Positions 5,965 through 10,789 of a stretch of 10,789 nucleotides of DNA are shown in pieces (the first letter of the stretch is position 1; each line of letters begins with the position of its first letter). This DNA comes from JAAFIP01 sp031431335 (GTDB lineage: Bacteria > Pseudomonadota > Gammaproteobacteria > Burkholderiales > Burkholderiaceae_C): positions 1 to 10,789 of the forward strand of contig JANPDG010000141.1 of the NCBI GenBank assembly GCA_031431335.1, written 5' to 3'. The translations under genes and the position numbers were made by a program. The notes beneath the pieces were generated by a model. It saw nothing but the letters and a program-made list of their open reading frames with translations, had not been told where the DNA came from and did no database searches.

Positions 5965-7821
5965 TTAGTCGCCGCGCACCACGCCCTCGCGCCGTGGGTC
6001 TGCGCCGCCAAAGAAGCCAGTTGGTGTGCGCTGGATAGCTTGCAGTCCGCTGGTCATAGCTTGCTCACGCACTTCATGGCCTTTGGCTTTGAGAGCCTCC
6101 ACGGTGGTAGGCGCAAAGCGTTTTTCTTCGAGCAGCGTGGGGACACCCGTTGCGCCAAAGTTAGGCAAGTCAATGGCTTTTTGGGTGTTCAGGCCCCAGT
6201 TGAGCACGCCGTAAATCGTCTTGGCCGTGTAGTGAATAATCAGCGCGCCGCCAGGGCTGCCGCCGCTCATCACCACTTGGCCGGTGGCTTTGTCAAACAC
6301 CAGCGTGGGGCTCATAGAGCTGCGGGGGCGCTTGCCCGGCTGCACGCGGTTGGCCGTGGGCTTGCCTTCAGCGTCGTTGGGTGCGTAGTTAAAGTCGGTC
6401 AGTTCATTGTTCAGCAAAAAACCGCCCACGCTGGTGGCGCTGGTGTTGACCATTTGGCGTGCGCCAAAAGCGTCTTCGATGGTGGTGGTCATGCTCAGTG
6501 CGTTGCCGTAGCCGTCAATGATGCTGATGTGGCTGGTGCCGTACTCGGGCTGGTCAGCAGGCATGCCGTAAGCTATTTTGGCACCGCCAGGGTTGCCAGG
6601 CTTGCCGGTTTTCATGCTTTGCTCACCAATCAGCTTGGCGCGCTCGGCCAAGTAGGCGGGTGCGAGCATGGTGTTCCAGTTGCCGCCAGGTGCTGCAACA
6701 AAATCTGGGTCACCCAAATACTGCGCACGGTCAGCAAAGGCTAAACGCGAGGCCTCGGTGTACAGGTGCAACCAAGGCGCTGAAGGCACCACGCCTTTGC
6801 CGTCGGGCGAGGCATCAGGTGCGAGAGTGGCAGCATTGGTGTTGTTCAAGATGCCCAGTATTTGCCCCACAGCAATCGCGCCCGAGCTGGGTGGGCCAAA
6901 GCCGCACAAACGGTAGTCTTTGCCTTTGGCTGAGTAGTCGCTGCAGATCGACTCGCGCTTTTTCACTTGGTAGCCGGCCATGTCGGCCATGGTCAGCTTG
7001 CCGGGGTTGGTGGGGTGCTTTTGCACTTTGTCGACAATAGCTTGGGCAATGGGCCCTTCGTGCAGCGCCTTGCTGCCCTCAGCGGCGATGCGTTTGAGCA
7101 CATCGGCAAAGGGCTGGTTGCGCAGGTTAACGCCCACATCACGCGGCTCGCCATCGGCTTTATAGAAGTAGGCCGTAGCGGTGGGGTCTTTTTTCAGATG
7201 CGCATCGGCTTTAACCAAGGTGTTGAGCCGCGCGCTGACATTAAACCCGCCCTCGGCCAGTGCAATGGCGGGCTCAAACAGCTTGGCCCACGGCAGCTTG
7301 CCGTGCTGCTTGTGCGCAGTCTCCAGCATGCGCACCGTGCCGGGCACGCCTACGCTGCGCCCACCCACCACGCCTTCGTAAAACGCCAAAGGCTTACCGT
7401 CTTTCATAAACAGGTTTTCGTCCACAGCGGCAGGCGCGGTCTCGCGACCATCAAAAGCCTCGGTGGCCCTGCCGTCGTGGTGCAGCAAAAACGCGCCACC
7501 GCCGATACCGCTGCTTTGCGGCTCGACCAAGCTGAGCACCATTTGCACGGCAATAGCAGCGTCCACTGCGCTGCCGCCTGCCTTGAGCACTTGGTAGCCT
7601 GCGTCGGTGGCCAACGGGTTGGCGGCAGCCACTGCAAACTTTTGGGTCGCCCAGCCGGGTTTGTCGGTGATGCCCGAGGCGCCCTCGGGCTGCTGGAAAG
7701 GCTGGTAGCTAAAGTTGCCGGGGCCTGTGGCACACGCAGTTAGCAGGGCGGCTGCGGCGATGGCGCTGAGCCAGTAGCGTGGGCGAGTGTGTGAGTTCAA
7801 CGGGGTATGTGAGCGTGTCAT
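5965..7821 (-). CDS. ggt: Gamma-glutamyltransferase, lipoprotein type
   Basis: This is a 618-aa Ntn-hydrolase that cleaves or transfers the gamma-glutamyl group of glutathione and related compounds outside the cytoplasm. The N-terminus has a lipoprotein signal (hydrophobic IAAAA then LLTAC, Cys30 as the lipidated residue). The mature part carries the expected family landmarks in order: AVAAANPLATDAGYQVLKAG, the DGRETAP substrate-binding arginine (Arg126), the autoprocessing nucleophile Thr429 in EYGTSHISIIDGYGNALSMT, the PGKRPRSSMSPT pair Ser501/Ser502 that binds the gamma-glutamyl carboxylate, and SGGSPGG (about 519-525) for the oxyanion hole. Processing before Thr429 would give a large and a small subunit. 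All key residues are present, so it should be active. A weak AGGAC lies upstream of the ATG. The gene converges with the TetR gene across repeat B and has no partner on its own strand in close operon spacing. Confidence 0.95.
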   Translation of the reverse strand: MTRSHTPLNSHTRPRYWLSAIAAAALLTACATGPGNFSYQPFQQPEGASGITDKPGWATQKFAVAAANPLATDAGYQVLKAGGSAVDAAIAVQMVLSLVEPQSSGIGGGAFLLHHDGRATEAFDGRETAPAAVDENLFMKDGKPLAFYEGVVGGRSVGVPGTVRMLETAHKQHGKLPWAKLFEPAIALAEGGFNVSARLNTLVKADAHLKKDPTATAYFYKADGEPRDVGVNLRNQPFADVLKRIAAEGSKALHEGPIAQAIVDKVQKHPTNPGKLTMADMAGYQVKKRESICSDYSAKGKDYRLCGFGPPSSGAIAVGQILGILNNTNAATLAPDASPDGKGVVPSAPWLHLYTEASRLAFADRAQYLGDPDFVAAPGGNWNTMLAPAYLAERAKLIGEQSMKTGKPGNPGGAKIAYGMPADQPEYGTSHISIIDGYGNALSMTTTIEDAFGARQMVNTSATSVGGFLLNNELTDFNYAPNDAEGKPTANRVQPGKRPRSSMSPTLVFDKATGQVVMSGGSPGGALIIHYTAKTIYGVLNWGLNTQKAIDLPNFGATGVPTLLEEKRFAPTTVEALKAKGHEVREQAMTSGLQAIQRTPTGFFGGADPRREGVVRGD

Positions 7822-8011
7822 TGTGATCGTCCTAAGTGAGGTAAAGCGATCTCTACAGTCTAGCGCACCTAGAGCCTTAGGGCCAGCGTGCGTGATTATT
7901 TTTGCAACTAGAAGAGGGCAACATCGGCGTACAAGGGCTGTACAAGTGAGTGGGCTTTAAGACTGCCTGGAAGTAGGTGTACTGGCAGTTGCCGCAAGCC
8001 CTTTGTTAAGG
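7822..8011. other. Intergenic region with nested inverted repeats
   Basis: This 190-bp gap lies between the NDH-2 stop and the ggt start, both on the - strand, and should hold the ggt promoter. No clear -35/-10 pair stands out. A nested inverted repeat lies at 7952-8001: GGGCTT (7952-7957) pairs with AAGCCC (7996-8001), and inside it ACTGCC (7962-7967) pairs with GGCAGT (7984-7989). It could act as a weak terminator for NDH-2, but no T-run follows on the - strand. I see no small gene. Confidence 0.35.
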
Positions 8012-9376
8012 CTACTGCTTGGCTGTCTCGCTGCGCGCTGTCTCGATGCGCGCTGACGCGCTGCCCACGACCACCCGCGCGTGCCGCGCAAAGCTCACAT
8101 AAGCACTGGCCCAGTCCAGCAGCACCACAAAGCGGTTGCGAAATCCTATCAAAAAATAGATGTGTGCAAACAGCCAAAACAACCACGCAAAATAGCCGCT
8201 GAACTTAAAGTGACCCAGCGGCGAAGCCAGGTCTACCACTGCCGCATTGCGGCCAATGGTGGTGAGGTTGCCGTAGTCCTTGTAGCGAAAAGGTGGAGTG
8301 GGCTTGCCTGCCATACGCAGCAAGATGTTTTGTGCTGCCCAGCGGCCCATTTGCTTGGCCGCGGGTGATACGCCGGGTACATTGGTTTGTAGCCCTTTGT
8401 AGTGGCTTTTGGCTGCCGCCATATCGCCCACCACTGAGATGCTGGCAAAGCCCGGTACGCTCAGGTCGGGCTGCACGAGCACGCGGCCTGCGCGGTCGGT
8501 GGTGCAGCCGGTTGTAGCGACCAGTTGTTTGCCCAGAGGAGAGGCTGCCACGCCAGCAGCCCAGACCACTGTTCTGCTCTGAATTCGGTAGCTGCTTTGC
8601 ATCGTACCGTCGGTGCGACTCGCAGCGATGCCGTCTGCATCAATGCCGCTGACCTTGCAGCCCAGCATCACCTGCACCCCCAGTTTTTCTAGCTGTTTTA
8701 AAGCCTTCTCGCTCAGATCTTGCGGCATCGCTTGCAACACCCTCGGCCCGCCTTCAACCAGCAGCACGCGCGCGCTGGCCGGGTCGATACGGCGAAACTC
8801 GCCGGGCAGCGTGTGCCGTGCAATCTCAGCCATCGTGCCAGCCATCTCCACACCCGTGGGCCCCGCGCCAATGACGACAAAGGTAAGCAGCGCCTCGCGC
8901 AGGGCAGGGTCAGCCTCGCGCTCAGCCGCCTCAAAGGCATACAAAATGCGTTTGCGCAGCTCTAGCGCATCCCCCAGTGTTTTCAGGCCCGGCGCAAACT
9001 GCTCCCAAGCATCGTTGCCAAAATAGCTGTGCGTCACGCCCGCTGCAACAATCAGGTGGTGGTACTGCACCTTTGATGCCGCAGTACCAGCGCTCTCAAT
9101 GGTGACGGTCTGCGCTACAGCGTCAATCGCCGTCACATCGCCCATCAGCGTGGTGACATTGCGCTGCGTGCGAAACAGATTGCGAATCGGCGCTGCAATG
9201 GCCGGGGCTGACAGGCCCGCCGTGGCCACTTGGTAGAGCAGGGGCTGAAACAGATGATGGTTGGTACGGTCAATGAGCGTGATGTCGACATCAGCATTGC
9301 GCAGCGCCTTGGCGGCTTCTAGGCCGCCGAACCCACAGCCTATGATGACGATGTACTTTTTGTGTGTAATTCCCAT
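8012..9376 (-). CDS. ndh: Type II NADH dehydrogenase (NDH-2)
   Basis: This is a 454-aa FAD-dependent NADH:quinone oxidoreductase, a non-proton-pumping entry to the respiratory chain on the cytoplasmic face of the inner membrane. Two Rossmann motifs are visible: GCGFGGLEAAK (about 13-23) for FAD and VVIGAGPTGVEMAG (about 167-180) for NADH. The ISVVGDMAA motif (Asp318) near the FAD is followed by the NVPGVSPAAKQMG segment usual in NDH-2. A hydrophobic, aromatic C-terminal region (about 393-422, YFAWLFWLFAHIYFLIGFRN) is the family's membrane anchor. The start at 9376 (MGITHKKYIVIIG) places the FAD motif at the usual distance. The frame is open further upstream to an ATG at 9481, but those residues look non-homologous. 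There is no clear Shine-Dalgarno sequence; CATAAT (- strand, 9383-9388) lies 6 nt upstream of the ATG. Confidence 0.93.
   Translation of the reverse strand: MGITHKKYIVIIGCGFGGLEAAKALRNADVDITLIDRTNHHLFQPLLYQVATAGLSAPAIAAPIRNLFRTQRNVTTLMGDVTAIDAVAQTVTIESAGTAASKVQYHHLIVAAGVTHSYFGNDAWEQFAPGLKTLGDALELRKRILYAFEAAEREADPALREALLTFVVIGAGPTGVEMAGTMAEIARHTLPGEFRRIDPASARVLLVEGGPRVLQAMPQDLSEKALKQLEKLGVQVMLGCKVSGIDADGIAASRTDGTMQSSYRIQSRTVVWAAGVAASPLGKQLVATTGCTTDRAGRVLVQPDLSVPGFASISVVGDMAAAKSHYKGLQTNVPGVSPAAKQMGRWAAQNILLRMAGKPTPPFRYKDYGNLTTIGRNAAVVDLASPLGHFKFSGYFAWLFWLFAHIYFLIGFRNRFVVLLDWASAYVSFARHARVVVGSASARIETARSETAKQ
8024..8053 (-). repeat. 15-bp tandem duplication in the NDH-2 C-terminal tail
   Basis: TGTCTCGCTGCGCGC (8024-8038) and TGTCTCGATGCGCGC (8039-8053) are adjacent with one mismatch. 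On the coding strand they encode ARIET and ARSET near the C-terminus, beyond the membrane anchor. It is in frame and looks like a recent slippage event in a tolerant tail. Confidence 0.8.
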
Positions 9377-9413
9377 GACAGTATTATGTGGCGAATGCTG
9401 TAAAAATATAGTG

Positions 9414-9521
9414 ATGAAGCTTTCTGTCTTAGACCAGTCCATTGCCACCGCGCGCACGCAGCGCATTCGCATAGGCAGCACGGGCGCGCAGCGTCGCTCT
9501 TCTGAATTACTGAAAAATTAA
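9414..9521 (+). pseudogene. Possible 5' scrap of an LLM flavin monooxygenase gene
   Basis: A 35-codon frame begins MKLSVLDQSIATA and ends at the TAA at 9519-9521, directly abutting repeat C. LSVLDQS is the usual N-terminal motif of luciferase-like (LLM class) flavin-dependent oxidoreductases. The rest (RTQRIRIGSTGAQRR) does not follow the family. It may be the decayed beginning of such a gene or a chance match. No ribosome site is visible, and it lies in the leader between the divergent ndh and methionine synthase genes. Confidence 0.25.
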
Positions 9522-9570
9522 GCATTTTTCCGACGTAGATATTCAATAGTTTGCTATCAAATTATAAGCA
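9522..9570 (+). repeat. Dispersed intergenic repeat, copy C
   Basis: The 36-nt head at 9522-9557 differs from copies A and B at two positions each. The tail (from 9558) has diverged: TTGCTAT (9551-9557) pairs only imperfectly with ATAAGCA. As with copy A, it begins on the base after a stop codon (TAA 9519-9521). Unlike A and B it lies in a divergent intergenic region, upstream of the methionine synthase gene, so it cannot be only a transcript end. Confidence 0.85.
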
Positions 9571-9618
9571 TTAATCCTATTTCCTCAATACTTTTTCACT
9601 TCCATAGAAAGCTCCATC

Positions 9619-10644
9619 ATGTTCCCCACCTCCATCGCAGGCAGCTTGCCTAAACCCGCTTGGCTGTCCGAGACCAACAAACTGTGGCCGCAGTGGAAGG
9701 CCGAGGGCGGCGATTTGGCGCAGGCCAAGCTGGACGCTACGCTGCTGTGGATCAAAGCCCAAGAAGACGCGGGCTTAGACATCATTGGCGATGGCGAGCA
9801 GTCGCGCCAGCATTTTGTGCATGGCTTTTTAGAGCAGGTCGATGGCATTGACTTTGAGCACAAAGTCACCATGGGCATTCGCAACAACCGCTACGACGCA
9901 CAGGTGCCGCAAGTGGTGTCCCAGCTCAAGCTCAAAGGCCGCGTGCATGGCACCGAAGCGCAGTTTTTGCGCGCTCACACAACCAAAAAAATCAAGTTCA
10001 CCTTGCCCGGCCCGATGACCATCATTGATACCGTGGCCGACCGCTTTTATGGCGACAAAGTGAAGATGGCCTTTGCATTTGCCCAGCTGCTGAACCAAGA
10101 GGCGCGGGCCTTGCAGGCTGATGGGGTCGACATTGTGCAGTTTGACGAACCAGCGTTCAACGTCTACATGGCCGACGCTGCTGACTGGGGCGTCAAAGCC
10201 TTAGAGGTGGCCTGCGCAGGTCTTACTTGCACCAAGGCAGTCCACATTTGTTATGGCTACGGCATCAAGGCCAACAACGACTGGAAGGCCACACTGGGCG
10301 ACCAATGGCGCCAATACGCGCAGGTGTTTCCGGCATTGGCGCAGAGCAGCATTGACCAAGTCAGCCTGGAGTGCTTTCACAGCCATGTGCCGCCAGACCT
10401 GATGGCGCTGCTCAAAGGTAAAGACGTGATGGTGGGCGTGATTGATGTGGCCAGCGATGTGATTGAAACCCCCGAGCAAATCGCCGACACTATCGGCACG
10501 GCTTTGCAGTATGTAGCCAAAGACAAACTGTTTCCGTGTACCAACTGCGGCTTAGCGCCCATGAGCCGAGAAGTAGCGTTGCAAAAGCTGCATGCGCTGG
10601 GCTTAGGCGCAGCGCTGGCGCGGGAGCGCTATGCTGCGGCCTAG
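9619..10644 (+). CDS. Core-MetE methionine synthase, MesD-like
   Basis: This is a 341-aa cobalamin-independent methionine synthase consisting only of the C-terminal catalytic (UROD/MetE-like) barrel; full MetE is about 750 aa. It methylates homocysteine to methionine in the cytoplasm. Features in order: AGSLPKP (7-13), DGEQSRQHF (58-66), FTLPGPMTIIDT (127-138), QFDEPAFNVYM (174-184, homocysteine-binding acid residues), and a Zn site made of His209 and Cys211 (VHICYGYG), Glu251 (SLECFHSH) and Cys310 (NCGLAP). The wording of these motifs is that of the folate-independent MesD family of aerobic bacteria as I recall it, which works with a DUF1852 partner (MesX). No such partner is in the window. 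The ATG has only a weak GAAAG upstream. The gene converges with the M48 peptidase gene, with 10 bp between stops. MesD versus another core-MetE family is less certain than the general assignment. Confidence 0.88.
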   Translation: MFPTSIAGSLPKPAWLSETNKLWPQWKAEGGDLAQAKLDATLLWIKAQEDAGLDIIGDGEQSRQHFVHGFLEQVDGIDFEHKVTMGIRNNRYDAQVPQVVSQLKLKGRVHGTEAQFLRAHTTKKIKFTLPGPMTIIDTVADRFYGDKVKMAFAFAQLLNQEARALQADGVDIVQFDEPAFNVYMADAADWGVKALEVACAGLTCTKAVHICYGYGIKANNDWKATLGDQWRQYAQVFPALAQSSIDQVSLECFHSHVPPDLMALLKGKDVMVGVIDVASDVIETPEQIADTIGTALQYVAKDKLFPCTNCGLAPMSREVALQKLHALGLGAALARERYAAA

Positions 10645-10654
10645 GGCCGTCTTC

Positions 10655-10789
10655 TTAGGCAAGCTGTGTCTTCATGCGGCCCGCGCGCTCTTTGGGGCTA
10701 GGGTGCGTGGCCAGCCATGCTGTGTTGCCGCCACCACTCATGGCGTCTAGCTTTTCTAGCGCACTGACACAGGCTTGCGGAGCATATTG
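10655..10789 (-). CDS. M48-family metallopeptidase, C-terminal end (partial)
   Basis: The last 44 residues of a gene that enters from beyond the right edge read QYAPQACVSALEKLDAMSGG, then GNTAWLATHPSPKERAGRMK and TQLA, ending in TAA. The ALEKL...WLATHPSPKERAGRM pattern is the C-terminus of periplasmic or membrane-associated M48 Zn peptidases (HtpX/LoiP/BepA type), where the THP.. segment follows the catalytic domain. The HExxH motif lies outside the window and cannot be checked. Confidence 0.7.
   Translation of the reverse strand, partial: QYAPQACVSALEKLDAMSGGGNTAWLATHPSPKERAGRMKTQLA

Noticed and set aside
6967..7743. Long + strand open frame inside ggt
   Set aside because: It is antisense to a fully conserved gamma-glutamyltransferase, and its translation has no family features. 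Long antisense frames are expected in GC-rich coding DNA.
9377..9481. Longer NDH-2 N-terminus from the upstream ATG at 9481
   Set aside because: The 35 extra residues precede the FAD-binding motif, which in this family lies near the N-terminus, and they show no family character.
1..10789. CRISPR array, tRNA or rRNA genes, prophage or defence island
   Set aside because: No regularly spaced direct repeats, no cloverleaf or rRNA-like stretches, and no phage or defence genes were seen on either strand.

Overview
The window looks like a chromosomal accessory stretch of a betaproteobacterium, most likely Burkholderiales/Comamonadaceae. The pointers are an orphan Bug-type (TctC) solute-binding protein, codon use biased to G/C at third positions, a dihydrolipoyl dehydrogenase fragment that reads like Burkholderiales LpdA, and AT-rich dispersed repeats between GC-rich genes. 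Species-level assignment is not possible from the sequence alone.

Left end (1-1018): a genomic scar. The 3' end of an IS91-type transposase, with an internal frameshift, is followed by a 46-codon internal piece of an lpdA gene and then by non-coding DNA. A good sigma70-like promoter (TTGCCA, 17 bp, TATATT) follows, whose -10 box sits inside a perfect 16-bp palindrome. It drives the Bug binding protein (1019-1993), which ends in a clear Rho-independent terminator.

Middle (2034-5935): a membrane signalling protein with a signal peptide, a 7TMR-DISM sensor and seven transmembrane helices. Its C-terminal GGDEF domain has lost the GGDEF signature but keeps an RxxD I-site. Next comes a divergent pair, an alpha/beta hydrolase (-) and a TetR/AcrR regulator (+), separated by 68 bp that contain a 28-bp imperfect palindrome, very likely the TetR operator.

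Right (5965-10789): a lipoprotein-type gamma-glutamyltransferase (-), a type II NADH dehydrogenase (-), a short core-MetE methionine synthase resembling the folate-independent MesD family (+), and the 3' end of an M48 metallopeptidase (-). These read as single-gene units rather than one operon.

Three copies of one intergenic repeat (a nearly invariant 36-nt head plus an AT-rich inverted-repeat tail), all in the same orientation, lie at 4255, 5873 and 9522. Two of them start on the base after a stop codon. I see no obvious multi-gene novel system. The best leads are the repeat family, the degenerate GGDEF receptor candidate, the MesD-like enzyme without a visible MesX partner, and the TetR/hydrolase switch.
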